From the NCBI GenBank assembly GCA_026874595.1, contig CM049315.1, forward strand, positions 75,900,401 to 75,964,400: 64,000 nucleotides of DNA, read 5' to 3'. This document shows positions 11,700-24,144 of this stretch, in pieces; within the stretch, counting starts at the first letter, position 1, and every line of letters starts with the position of its first letter. Under the pieces are notes generated by a model. The model was not told the DNA's origin. It worked only from the letters and a program-made list of their open reading frames with translations, and did not search any database. This DNA is from Sipunculus nudus. Taxonomy: Eukaryota > Annelida > Sipuncula > Golfingiida > Sipunculidae. The position numbers were made by a program, and so were the translations under genes.

Positions 11700-14584
11700 A
11701 ACACCCGTGTAGATGTGTGTGTATGTGAAATATGGTATATGTAGACCAAACTTTTCATGTGTTTGACCTAGACCTGAGGAGCTTTTCAGTCGATTTTAAA
11801 ATGCATTGTGGGTTAAGCATTTTTTCGGATTTTATGACAGCAGAACAAGTTTTGCCAAAACTTTTACTGTTGAGGTAGCTTTTCTGCAATTTGGAAACAA
11901 CACAAGAATTTGTTCTTCTTTATAAATGGGTTCATTGAAGTCCAGTGCCTCTAGTTTAGCCTGACTAAAATTCTGAAATTTTCTCCCCAACGAGGATAAA
12001 ATGATGGATATTTGTGAATTTGAAATGCCTCTCCCTCTCTCTGCTTCAGTTAGACTGCTTTGAAGCTTTTACACATAGTTGCAGATATTTCGCAAGATCT
12101 TACTGTCACATATTATAAATAGCCTACCTTATATGAAAATCAACTTACAATTAAAACTATATATCTTTTTGTACTTCATAAAAGTTGGAAAATTTGTTAA
12201 GATAATTGATGACTCAAATGCAGCAGACATGATAAATGTATATTTTTTTTGCTGAAACAGCGAATTGAAATATTGAGAACGTTTACTTAAAGATGTGTAT
12301 TTAATTATATACCACTTGTCTTTTCATAATTTCTTTACCTGTCAATAGGGTCATTGACCCCGCCCATGTATGGAGCGATTTTCGAGTGACGTCACAGACG
12401 CCACGTAGGTCTCTTCTCTAATCTCCGGTTACGTTTATTTTATGTTGTCAGGGGCGGATTTAGAATTTATGATTGATCCTAAAATGGGGGTGGGGGGGGG
12501 GGGGGGGAATACAGACCGCTAAAAATGGCCTGAAACTCTTTAAAATAGGTTGCGGTGACTTAAAAGGTTCTTTTAGGTATAAAACCTCAAAATTATTTTC
12601 GTATATTTGGTTTTCATTTTTTGGCAAAAACTTCATATACGGTAAGGCGTTATATTGAATATATTCATTCCAGGAAATTATGCATTTTTCTGTTACATGC
12701 TTTAGAGCGAAATGTTTTGAGCCGATATAAACGTAAAATTGTGGCGAAAAAAGCAAAACAAACGCTGGACATTGGTTTTGCATGGAACAGGGGTACTTCT
12801 GAAAGTCGCAGGGTTTTCAGCGATAAGACTATCGAGATCTCCGTATGGACATGTACTGGCTTGCTGTATTTCTTGCAATGCACATACTAAGGACGGTGTG
12901 GGTTTTGGAACTGGGGAAATAAGCGGATCGGGGGGGGGGGGGGTCCACTACTGAAAATCGTCCTTTTCCGATCTTAAGATCTGTTCAGGCAGCGTGACCA
13001 GTTACCATGCAGACATCTTCCCAACCATTCGCAAAAAAAAAAAAAGAAATCGTGCCGCCTTTTCCAAGAAAAGAAACTTTTAATTTATAACCACACACTC
13101 ACGAAGAAATTTTTAATAATATAATAATCGGGACCCGCCTCGTGTGTATATTTTAATAGTGTTAATTATCTCATTAATTAGTGAATAAATAGATGGGGAT
13201 GTAGGATAAGAAGGTGAATCAGTCAAGAAGATTATGACATGTTAAAACTAGTTATAAGTTCTGTCAAGACTTTATTATTATCATACAAAATTTAATACAA
13301 ATATACATATATAAACACATAATTATGTACATTAGAGCCTCACATATATACGATAGCTGGACTCTGAATAATTATTTAATACAACAGACACACAGAAGAC
13401 ATCTTACATAATACCCGTAAGAAATAGTAGTTTTTTTCGCATTATATAGTGCAAATACAATGTCTCAGACTTATAATGTGTTTAACCCATGTTTTTCTCT
13501 ATGTGAACATTATCTTGCATCTTCAATTAAACTATTTAAGCGTTAACACTCAAGCACATCATATATAGACTCAACCGCCAGATACAATATCGTTATCACA
13601 ATCAAGTTTTCTTTACCAAGTTTGTTATTCAAAGTGAACCTGTTTGACGCACAATAAACCAATGTCGTGCGATGAGTACCATACATTAAAACAAGTCTGG
13701 CAGTCGACCATGCGGTTTTTGTATATAAACTACTGATTTTCCTTGATTTTGCAATGTTGCAGCCCTCTCCTAAACAAAATGATTTACGAATAACACGTGT
13801 GTACAAAGTAAGTGCATGCAGTGTGTGCCTTGAAACGCCCCTACATGTAGATTATCGAAAGATGATGGTATCAACAGGAGCATACTTGTGACGTATTCAT
13901 GATCCTGTTTCATGGATCATCACAAACACACATATATGGCAAGAAATACCCATATGACCAACCAACGCACATAATTTTAACAGATCTAACGTGGTTAAAG
14001 ACCAATACATACGGGCCTCATAATGTACCAATACGCATTTAACTTGACAACTTTTAATATATTCCACGTCTCATCACAAATTATACCTGTGGTTGGCGTC
14101 CTATTCTCGGGGCTAATTTTTCGGGATTTTCAATTTTTCGGGCGGGTTTTATTTTCATGATTTTCATGATCTTATAATGCAGTTACCTACACTTAGTATA
14201 TCCATTATCCCATTGATTATTTAATAAACGCGCTACATCTGAACAATTTGACGAGGACCCACAACAATGGGTAACGTTCTTGTATATAATGTATATCTTT
14301 GATTTCGGGTAGCATTTATATATTTGTTATTATCAATAATTTACCTTCCGACTTTGAACCTACAGGCGTAGTCTTGTGGATAAGGGACATAAAATCCAAG
14401 CGAGGTGATACTATATAAAACCCTTTAACTTTGTAGATGAGGCATATAATTCCCGACGGTTTAATTTTCGCGATACTTCATCTTTCTCGAATAATTTGAA
14501 ACCCTCGCGAGCAAAAACCCAACCACTATGTGCTCAGTGAGGCTATGCAATTGAAACAATACGTATCGCAAGACTTTACTAACT
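11700..14584. other. Intergenic, no gene seen
   Basis: AT-rich DNA. A GC-richer patch near 12340-12420 contains the palindromic CRE TGACGTCA (12387-12394). G-runs occur at about 12486-12507 and 12930-12942. A caggggcggat start near 12450 resembles hAT-type MITE ends, but no matching end with a target duplication is clear. The short open frames between them show no family features. Confidence 0.4.
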
Positions 14585-14691
14585 ATACAATATATCATAC
14601 GGTACTAACGATACAATATATCATACGGTATACTAAAGATACAATATATCATAAGGTACTAACGATACAATATATCATACGGTACTATATG
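14585..14691. repeat. Four tandem copies of a 26-28-bp unit
   Basis: The unit atacaatatatcatacggta starts at 14585, 14611, 14639 and 14665 with small length differences. A minisatellite; no function is suggested by position. Confidence 0.75.
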
Positions 14692-15030
14692 AGATATTGC
14701 CAAACTCGTTTGTAAGGATGATGTTTATGTATAGCTGAATTGCAACTATTAAGCGTGTAAAGTGTCGTTTTGTTCATTTTGTTTTAATATATAGTAACAT
14801 TCTGAGCTGTTCACCATGCTTTTCTTACATCTGGATGCCAATGACAAAAATCTCCAAGAATATATCGCTTTGAAGATTGTTAAATAATAATAATAATAAT
14901 ATATATATATATATATATACGATGAAACGTGTGCAAGAAAATACATAAAAACGATAATTTAATGTTACCTTCCCCAGATACACACACATACACTCATACA
15001 TTCACGCACGAATACATACACAACGTAGGC

Positions 15031-15032
<2 letters not shown>

Positions 15033-15083
<51 letters not shown>
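15033..15083. repeat. (AT)n microsatellite
   Basis: About 50 bp of alternating A and T between the GPCR gene and the repeat-rich intergenic DNA. A smaller AT tract lies near 14899-14920. Confidence 0.9.
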
Positions 15084-15087
<4 letters not shown>

Positions 15088-15830
15088 ATATATAATATCC
15101 TCTCCCACACTTTAGAGAAAAATTATGTTGTCAAAATAAAGAATTCTTGGTCATTTTCTTTCTACAGAAATCCCATTCTTGAATTGACTAACATTTTATG
15201 GCCTTTCAATGCCTGAAACCTGTTGTCTTTTGATCTACTAATATGGGCGATAGACTTTGATGTAAATTCAGCCTGATCACTGATGTCACCAAAATAACAC
15301 CAATCTTTCACAAGATCTATGTATGAAGTATATATTATGTTTAAGGTGAAAATGTAATTGCAATTAAAACATACTAATATATATAGAGGGAGGAGGACAC
15401 CCCCTGCTATGACTGCCATATACGCTCTTTCAAACACAGTTTTTGTCTGTTTGTCAGATCATGTCAAGAAAATAACGTCATATGATTCGATGTAAATAAT
15501 TATTAATTAATGAAATACTTCTGAAATAAAACTGCCCAGAATACAGAATAAAATAATCCCAGATTTTTTTAGTAGATGCTAAAACAATAAAATGTATGTT
15601 AAAGCAGTTTTTTCTTTCAGCATATTAATGTGGAAGAAACAATTTTGTTAATTTTTCTTTTACAATTTACTTAGGAACATGCACTATTCCCTCGCTTCTC
15701 ACTTTTTCAAATTATTTTACTATTATATATCTGAAATTCCTGGGAGCAGCTGCCCCCCCCCCCCCCCCTCCGGAGCTTACGGGACGTAGGCCTATATATA
15801 TAATACGTAAACAATACTTTATGGGCGAAA

Positions 15831-17000
15831 TCAGACTTGTATCTCTCTTGTGTTGTTATTGTCGTGGACGGTGTCCTCTCGGCTCTCTCTGCTCAGCTGC
15901 ATGGAGTCTGTTCCTTGCCCGGATGTAGATGTCGTCTGCTGTTTTTCCCGCCTACAATGGAAGATCTCTTTCAATGCCTTGCGGAATCTGGGCATCCGTA
16001 TCGTATAGATGAAGATGTTTACTCCAGAGTTACAAAATGCCAATATAAATGTAGCTCTACGGATTTTGATGAGAGTTGGCGAGTTTCCGTTCTCACTGAA
16101 AGTCTGGATGCAAAGCATTACCATAAGGGGGGCCCAGCATAAATAAAATACTCCGACCACGAGCATTCCAAGCTTAGCGATTTGTACCTCCCGCGATAGA
16201 GAGTGAGCTTGGTCAAACGCTCTTGAGAAGGCACTGCGGAGTTCAGCTTCATACTTATGTATGTGCCAAAACATGTAGGCATAAATGACAACCACGACTA
16301 CACCAGTGCCTGCCCACATTGGAACAGCACAAAACGGGAAGTACTGCCACCTGAGAATGTTTACAATATCACAGGACCCATGGCATCTGTTCATGGACAA
16401 ATAGGGTGCAGGAATTCCGAAAATTAAAGAAATAAACCACGTGACTCCCATTAGCATTCTTGCCCTGTTTCTTGTCATTATCGAAGCGGCTTTCATTGGT
16501 TTTACAACGGCAATGAAACGGTCCAAAGCGACAAGTCCCAGGCTCAAAACTGACGCGCATAACGGCACAAGCATTGTAATGTAGCGCAGTAAACAATACA
16601 CGGGGTCTTTTGATAAAATCTTCAGCCACAACGCCGACACCTGGTACGGAACTATCATCCCAACCATAAAATCTGCCCAGGCCAGATTAACCAAGAACAA
16701 GTTGCCGGTCGTCTGCAGTTTCTTACATTTCCAGTATGCGAGAATCACCAGGGCATTGCCAGAGCATATCCATAATCCAATTAACATGTAAACTATAGTG
16801 TATGTAATTTTCCGTGAGAGTTCGGTGTTTACCGATTCTTCCCGCCAACAGCGAGCGTCCTTACCGGAAACGGTCAAATTTTCAGTGGTATTCCAGACAG
16901 TAACATTCTGGTATGAATTCCCATCTGTAATCATATGCCCGGTAACACCATTACTAAAATGGTAACCCATCGTTATGATATTGTTTGTGATCTGTTCCAT
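15831..17000 (-). CDS. Class A (rhodopsin-like) G-protein-coupled receptor, single exon
   Basis: A complete 389-residue seven-helix receptor without introns. The N-terminus carries NVT, NTT and NLT sites at residues 32-43. TM1 is about 65-90 with GN (81-82), TM2 about 99-125 with LAWAD (Asp110), TM3 about 136-160 with Cys136, TM4 about 180-201, TM5 about 222-247, TM6 about 271-301 with CWAP (288-291), and TM7 about 311-335. The DRY box is DRF (160-162), and the TM7 motif is NIFIY (329-333) where NPxxY is usual. No Asp sits at the amine-binding position of TM3, so an aminergic receptor is unlikely. The overall look recalls adenosine- or melanocortin-like receptors, but I cannot assign a ligand. 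The C-tail is Ser/Thr-rich, with a Cys (349) after helix 8 that could be palmitoylated. Confidence 0.9.
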   Translation of the reverse strand: MEQITNNIITMGYHFSNGVTGHMITDGNSYQNVTVWNTTENLTVSGKDARCWREESVNTELSRKITYTIVYMLIGLWICSGNALVILAYWKCKKLQTTGNLFLVNLAWADFMVGMIVPYQVSALWLKILSKDPVYCLLRYITMLVPLCASVLSLGLVALDRFIAVVKPMKAASIMTRNRARMLMGVTWFISLIFGIPAPYLSMNRCHGSCDIVNILRWQYFPFCAVPMWAGTGVVVVVIYAYMFWHIHKYEAELRSAFSRAFDQAHSLSREVQIAKLGMLVVGVFYLCWAPLMVMLCIQTFSENGNSPTLIKIRRATFILAFCNSGVNIFIYTIRMPRFRKALKEIFHCRREKQQTTSTSGQGTDSMQLSRESREDTVHDNNNTREIQV

Positions 17001-18579
17001 CGTGGCTGTTGTTGTTGTTTATGAGTCGCTGTGCCCACAGACAAGGATTTTAAATAAGGGATTACAAGCATATGATTATATCCTCAAACGCGGATGCGGA
17101 TTATTGGGATGCGGTCTGCGTAGTCGTTATTGATTTTAATATGATAAGGATAAACCCCATTTGTATGTTTATGTGTTATCTTGTATAAGCATCTAAACCG
17201 CATGTCACTGATAACCCGGGCACAGGGCGGTATGATGCATAGTGGTGAGTCAAGTTCCAGGAAAGTCATGTGACCTCTTTTTGATCAATCCCCGGTAGAT
17301 GTATACTGGTTTAACGAAAATTATACGGAATAAGGGGAATAAACTGACGTCACTGATGTTTACGTAATTCTTTTTCATATTCTTAAAACAAAATCTGGAG
17401 ATTACCACTGTAGAAAATTAATCAACAAGTTCAAAGTTTTTTATTAAACATACCGCTACAGAAAAAAGTAGAACCGAGGGTCATCTTTGTTAGGAGGACT
17501 CTTATGAACAAAATCTGATGGTCCATTTCAGAAATAGGACAAAGTTTGAACTGTTGAATCTTTTGAATGCAAAGAAACCCCTTCCAGTACGATATGAGAC
17601 GGATGGATATCTTCTTGACCTCTTTACTGAAGTTCTATATTGATAGTTGTGGTATAATCACGATATTTTCACATTTTTTAACATCGGCCTTGTTTCAGAA
17701 GATGACAGGAGGACGGGGTGGGGTCCTACCTGTCATAGGGGGAAGGGGGGGGGGGGGGTGGCTGATGAAGTGCGGAGGAGTTTTTGGTTTGAGCAGGTGT
17801 TCTTCTTCCGGTTGGGGGCAGAGAGTCGGTGGATTTTCCCCCTCATCTTTTCATAGAAACAAGACCAATGATTCATTTATATGGACTAACGTCATTCCTT
17901 TATCATTTATTTCCAGTTACAAACAAATGTCACATTTCTCGAGCTTACATTACTCGTTTCTATTAAATAGGAGAGTTTTCACATAACAAAATGTAAACGT
18001 AATACAGAACACATAAACGTCGCGCCTAAAATTGTGTTAGTTATACAGAAACCTGGATAAATTTAACGTCAGAATGAGTTAAGAAGACAAGAGCAGAACG
18101 TTTTACAGAACACAGAGTTTTGCAAAAATAATGATTGTTTAAAGAACACAAGAGTATATATAAAATAATCATCCATTTTACAGAATCCAAGGAGCCAAAT
18201 AGTCAACCAGCCATTGCCGTGTATAAAAATAGTTATAACATTGGTGAGGGCAATCTATCACCAGAACTTGGAAAGAATCCGTTTTAAATAAGATCCCTTC
18301 TTTAAAACGCGGCGCCACAAATTTTGTACAATAAGAAAAAATAATACAAGTAATACAAGTTCAGAATAATTCAGGAGCTGATTTCTTTGAGATACGAATA
18401 ATTAAATTGGATTTGATAGAGTCTTGAAAATCTAAAATTAATTATATTTATATTTACTAAATTATCTGAAGAATGTGGTGAAGATTATTCTGGGGTTAAA
18501 AGAAAGTCAATAAACACAGGTGGCGCCATCTACAAATAAGAGTCTTACCTCCGAGTCATGATCATTAATATGTTTGGAG
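17001..18579. other. Intergenic upstream of the GPCR, no gene seen
   Basis: Contains the probable GPCR promoter region, a poly-G tract near 17740-17758, and otherwise AT-rich DNA. The 139-residue frame at 17567-17986 runs through the G-tract and has no family features. Confidence 0.4.
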
Positions 18580-18812
18580 GTCCTTGGGACGTGGAGTGGC
18601 AAAACGCTCGGCTCTCTCCGCTGGTGACCCGGGTTCGATCCCCGGCGTGACTATGAGTGGGTTGTAGTTGCTGGACAAGAGAAGGTTGTTTTCTCTGGGT
18701 CCTCCGGTTTCTTCCATCCTTTCAGACAACCGAACGCCACCATCCGAGCCGAGCCATAGGAAGTGCCTCGTATTTGTGATTATACCTAGTTATGCAATCC
18801 ATGTAAAACTAG
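18580..18812 (+). mobile_element. tRNA-derived SINE
   Basis: An A-box-like tggcaaaacgctcgg (from about 18597) and a perfect B box GGTTCGATCCC (18632-18642) have the spacing of a Pol III internal promoter. They are followed by ctctgggtcctccggtttc, a block type found in conserved central domains of invertebrate SINEs, and a 3' part ending near atgtaaaact. There is no tRNA-like acceptor stem, so this is a SINE rather than a tRNA gene. Confidence 0.65.
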
Positions 18813-18959
18813 ATATTTCTTGGCACCGCAGGTCCCATAGTATCACCAGACCCCCCCCCCCCCCACTTTAAGAAGAGGCCCCCCATCTTCAGCAACATAT
18901 ACTGACTCTTGGCAAGCGACGTTGGTTTTTTCCATCTATCAACTTTAAAAACAATATTT

Positions 18960-20170
18960 TTCACCAAATATGGGGGCTTATACGGTGAATCATTCTTGAG
19001 AAAAGGGGATTAATTTATATTATAAAAATGGTCAGGTAGTTGGCGCCACCTGTCTGGTCAACGAGAAAACTCTCCAAGATGGGTGTACATGCCAAATTGC
19101 AGACCAACAGATTGAATGACTCCTCAGATATGAGCAAATTTCACTTTAAACAAATGTACGGAAGGACAACACACATAAAAAATGACAGATGGCGCCATAC
19201 CAAATTTTAGACCAAAACCTTGAACCACTCCGGAGATATGAGCAATTTTCGTCCAAAGCACATGTACACGCCACAGAGAAACCATCGCAGATGACGCCAC
19301 CAGACTTGAGTACAAGATATAGGAGTCCAAGATCTATGGATATGCACAATTTAAGTCTTGAAAATAAGATGGAAGTGTCCAAGATCAATCGACATGCACA
19401 ATATCAGCCCAATCTGTCCATTAGTGTTTGATTTATAATGCTCACAGTACTATCAAGAGGCAACGATGGGGTATTAAAAAGCGTGAAAACAAAACAAAAG
19501 GACAAAGGGTGGCGCTACCTGTCTTCCGCAGAAGACAAAGCTATCCAACATCTTGATTTTTGGACCAATCCATGCATCCCTTATTGAGATATCTATGATT
19601 TTGTGTGATTTTCAGCGTGTATGGCAATATTCCAGGTGATGGCCACTCTCATGGAAAGGTCATGACCCAAATTTAAATATACTTCATCTCATACCAAAGT
19701 CTATGTATATGCATAATATGAAGGAAAACTGTCCATTAGTTTTGACTTATAATGCTCACAGTACTGTCAAGTGGCAATGATGGGGGTATTAAATGGCACG
19801 ATAACAAGAAAAGGATAATAGATGGCGCCACCAGTTTACGGTACATGACAACACTATCCATGTCAGCACATTAATAGTTGCTAACAGCTTAAGGTAATTT
19901 TTTTTAGATTTAAATTGTGAATGCAAACATCATAAATAAAAACTGGGCGACTATTCAATTTGAAAATCTGTGAAAACGCCATTTTGAAAAATAAAAACCT
20001 ATTCAATTCACTTCATACCTTTTACTCAACCTTGCTCCGAGGAATTGTAATACATGAGCTGAAGGCTAAATCATTTTATATTCATTCACTTATTTGGAGA
20101 AAAGTGTTAAAGAACAGCTTGGTTCGCAGAAAGTAGGTCAACACAGGTGGCGCCATCTGCAAGTTAAAAT
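18960..20170 (-). repeat. Inverted copies of the ggtggcgcc tandem-core repeat
   Basis: Blocks around 19034, 19190, 19286, 19505, 19825 and 20145 carry tggcgcca plus phrases such as gagaaaactctccaagatgg and ttttagaccaaaacc. These are the reverse complement of the second repeat type in the 2262-5068 element (around 4550-4930). Terminal hairpins are not recognisable, so this is a partial core array. Confidence 0.6.
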
Positions 20171-20462
20171 CACAACGAAGTCAAATGGTCAACATATCTG
20201 AAAAACCGCCATGATAGGTTTTTTATTGCGGTACGTACGGACGCGGACCATTTTAGTGCAATTCGATAGGAAGTACAAGCAGCGAAAATTCATACAAAAA
20301 TTAGTTCTCTGCCCGACAATATGCGACGCTTTAATATTTCGAATGAAACGTCTTATGCGTCATCCGGTTAGGTCCGTTCTCCATGCTTGGACTTACGGGG
20401 TGTTATCCTAGATCATCCTTGGTCACACTGCGCAGAATCGGCTTCACAAGAATACGACTCTG

Positions 20463-20557
20463 TAGACTGGTACCCTGCTCTATTAAGGCCCTCAGCCAAG
20501 CATAGTCTATGTTTGGCCAAGAGCAGCGGTGCCATAATAGAGCGGGGTACCAGTCTA
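20463..20557. mobile_element. 95-bp foldback MITE with 9-bp target duplication
   Basis: Begins TAGACTGGTACC and ends GGTACCAGTCTA. The inverted arms match over about 23 bp with one mismatch (20463-20485 and 20535-20557). ACGACTCTG is repeated exactly on both sides (20454-20462 and 20558-20566). A 9-bp duplication is compatible with Merlin- or Mutator-like transposition. The two short frames over this spot (20211-20581) are not genes. Confidence 0.8.
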
Positions 20558-20566
20558 ACGACTCTG

Positions 20567-22410
20567 CTGTTTAGGGATTAAGGGCTTCCAAACCTGCGGC
20601 CCACAATGCACCGGGGCTACAAAATACAGGTATAAATGTAGTCAATAGGATAATGTAGTCCGTTCAATGATACTTGGTAAGACTTGTTTCAAGGCAATTG
20701 AAATTACATAAACATGGTTGTTTTTGTTGAAAGGAGTTCACACGATGAGTAGTATTTGATGGGTTTAGTTTAAACTACTAACATGGTCCAAACATCTTTA
20801 TATGACTTGTATATAATACACCATACCTCAGTGAATCTGCTAAAGAAAATACCCTTCAATTTATAATTCAAAGTCTTATATGAGTAGAACATTTAATAAA
20901 TTACAGCCCAGAAAAATAGTATATGGAGAAAGAAGACTCTACTATATTAACAACATATTCCGCATATTGAATTAATGAACTTAATCGAAACACGGGATTG
21001 ATAATCCGACACATTTAATTTTTATAATCAAACAAGTTATAACAATAGATTGGATGACGTCCCAGACCCCATTAATCATAGCGCGCAGGAAAAACACGTT
21101 AATCAAAGTAGGCTATTTCAGTTTTATCATACATCTTAGCTTAACAAGTAATTTTGTGCGATAACCGGAACCTCTCAGAGTGTCGCGACAGGTACCAGGA
21201 TCACAGGGTCATCAACTACGTCACTCAAAATGAAATGTTCATCCACATAGGTTGACAGGTATATAGCTATAAGTCAGTTAAAAGAGGCTTTTCTTCATAT
21301 ACCCCTGATTGACACGTCGTCAGGGCGCGCATGTTGCTCCGCCCACGATAGCGAATGTCACGTGGGGAAGCCCATATCCGCATTGCCTCAGTATACATAG
21401 CTGATCTTTAGCATAAGGTATTAAAGATTAAATTGTGAATCATAATAACCTCTGATTTTTACTCTTTTGTTTCAATGATAGACGTTGACTTCAGGATGAC
21501 TTTTCCAAACCCCGTGCATATAAAGACCTGAAATCAGAAGGCTTTCTTGATGACAAGCTTTTGTTAGTAGACTGTGCTTCCAACAGGCCCAGGACATAGT
21601 CGTTAAAAAAATCCTAAAACGTTTAAAACGACTAATTCACATACCAGGTATATTAAATATACACAAAATATAGTTTATACCTTTAAAATACTATATAACC
21701 TGAAACTATCAGATCTGGTTCCAAAACCGTTTGTATACTCCTGTACACATATGGGGAAAAAACTTGTACCGGGCGTGATCAGTGGGGCAAATTTAAACAT
21801 GGCGTGCACTTCACAAATCAAGATTTATCAAGCTTCAAACCGCTGTCTTTTTGGGTTTCTTCTTTCATGTTACTTGCCCTTGTTTGGGAGTTGTAAACGC
21901 AAGATCGGACCTCTGATCACTGAGTTTAGTCATAGTAAACAGACACATATTGACTGTGTTCAAACACACACAAAACCATACCAACGTGTTAAATAGGTGA
22001 ATTTAGCCGGGATGGGTTTTCTTGAAAACTGTTGTAATCAGCCGAAATAAATGATGTGAGAAAAAGGGCATATTATTCACAAGTGTTTTTGTACCATTTG
22101 TACCTATAAGTAATGAACATAGCAAAGGAGGCCGACCATTTGATACTTTTATAAAAAGAAGATAGGGCGTGATCTAGATTTTTTTTAGACCGGACAGCAG
22201 ACAATAGAAGTGGCTTTTAGACATAAAGACGACAGTCCGTCCAACAATTGATATAATATATCATGCTTCTGTTGATCCGAGAGAGAAAACAAAGAAAAAA
22301 GAATACGCCAGCAACGCCACGTTGTGACAGAAATCCTGCTGACAAATCTGTCTGTACAATATACAGGAATCATGCCACTCCTTTTTCGATGAATATTCAT
22401 TAATATGTAT
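20567..22410. other. Intergenic upstream of the SLC4A11-like gene
   Basis: No gene recognised. A GC-richer stretch around 21180-21370 contains tacgtcac and cacgtgg motifs. Nothing here can be assigned beyond possible distal regulation. Confidence 0.4.
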
Positions 22411-22413
22411 GAG

Positions 22414-22444
22414 TATATAAGGCCTGTCAGTCAGTCGCAAGAAA
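22414..22444 (+). promoter_or_regulatory. Candidate TATA promoter of the SLC4A11-like gene
   Basis: TATATAAG at 22414-22421 is followed about 25 bp later by tcagtcagtcg, a plausible initiator. The inferred 5' UTR of about 70 bp leads to the ATG at 22512. Inferred from spacing only. Confidence 0.4.
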
Positions 22445-22511
22445 TGACAGAGGACTGCTGTACGTGGCGGTGCGCAAGTGGAGCAACTGACTTAGGGCGA
22501 GAGTTGTAAAT

Positions 22512-22774
22512 ATGGAAGAGAAAATAACCTGTCTCATGGGTAAGTTTGCTTCTTTCATTTTGTTTTATGCATTATGCATTCCTAACATTAATCCTGCAGA
22601 GGCAATACTTTGTATCAAGTGTAAACGTCGATTTAGTCTTAAAGTACCTCGGTAAAAGTGGAAAATTAAAGATTATTGAAAAAGGATGATTTGCTCACAA
22701 TTTTTGTATAATGCAGAAGCATATTATTATTAAATAATGAAGCAACAACAGCAATCATCAAAAACAACAACAAT

Positions 22775-22818
<44 letters not shown>

Positions 22819-24080
22819 GTTGTTAATTAAATTGTGATCATGCATGTGTGTGGGGTTGGTACAGTTGTTTCAGTCGTTTCCTCATCTTATTCTTACATTT
22901 TTAAGGTAGATTTATAAATATTTCATTTATTTAGATAATTATGTGTATGTCTAAAAAACTGAATACTCATTTGCCAGATCTGCAATCATAATGGAATGGA
23001 GAACTTTCTACAAAACTTAAAATGTTTTAGTGTAATCTTTGCAAGAAACATTTCTTTATTTTTTATTAAGTGTAAAAATTATAATGTCAAATGAAAATAT
23101 AAATGGCAGGACATCATCTTCATTACTTTTATGAACATCTACATCAGAACGACTTTACTTCGAAGTCTGTTTAAAATAAACGTATCTGCGAGACGAGGTT
23201 ACCACGGCTTGCTAATGCCGCTATCACATATAGCTTACGGGGCCCGTATGGTGAGCAAAATCAGCATTTTTGGCTATATTCGCACGGTGACCGCAAGGTA
23301 CCCGTGCGATTTTCACGGGCGCCGGTTCAATTTTTACTCACCGTGCGGCCGCCGAGGTGCTGAACTGGCTGCGCTAAATTTTCCATGCGTTTTCAACTCA
23401 CCGTAAACCCGTAGACAGCTCGTACGGTCACCTTACGGGCACCGGCCGGTATCCGTGCGGCACCCGTACGATTTTCCTGGCAGTTTTCTCGACAATATTC
23501 GTAAGAGCGCCTTGCGGCGTCAGCCGTTGCTGTATGGGTACCGCGTGATAGCCTTACAAGCCCCGTAATGGTCCTGTGCGATTTGTGAAAAGTCGAATGA
23601 CTGCCGTGCGGGGTCCGTAAGGCATTTCCATTCCCTTGAGATGTATTTCTTTTTTGCCCGTACGGTGGCTTCAAGTGCCCTGAGTATGAGCTCTTGGATA
23701 TATACATATAGCATCTCTCTGAAGAAATACCAATTTGCCCATGCAGGTGCCCTAAATTTCTTATTATTGATCTGGAAAATAAATATCACCATAGTATATT
23801 AATTACTGTTATACGACTGGGTATACCTGTATCATTTATGCATGTCAAAATAAGATAGGACGAGGACTATAAGGTCAAATGTATTAGAAACACTGCATAT
23901 AATAAACATTAAAAATGACCCTCAAAAAAGTTCACGAAAGATCCTCCTGTTTCATTTTGCTTTCTGTCTCGTCCTCATTTTGGTAGCTTGATGTCTCCAC
24001 CTCGACCTGCATTTACTTTTCTTTCCTTTCCCTCTCTTCTTCTTTGGCTTCATGTTGAACAAATGACAGTTGTTTAAAAA

Positions 24081-24144
<64 letters not shown>

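Noticed and set aside
12450-12952. Possible hAT-like MITE (caggggcggat ... ccactactg)
   Set aside because: The ends match only weakly and no target duplication is present.
17567-17986. 139-residue plus-strand frame upstream of the GPCR
   Set aside because: Passes through a poly-G tract and has no domain, signal or splice context.
18586-18660. Possible tRNA gene
   Set aside because: The B box is perfect and an A box is plausible, but no acceptor stem pairs and the sequence runs on into SINE-type blocks.
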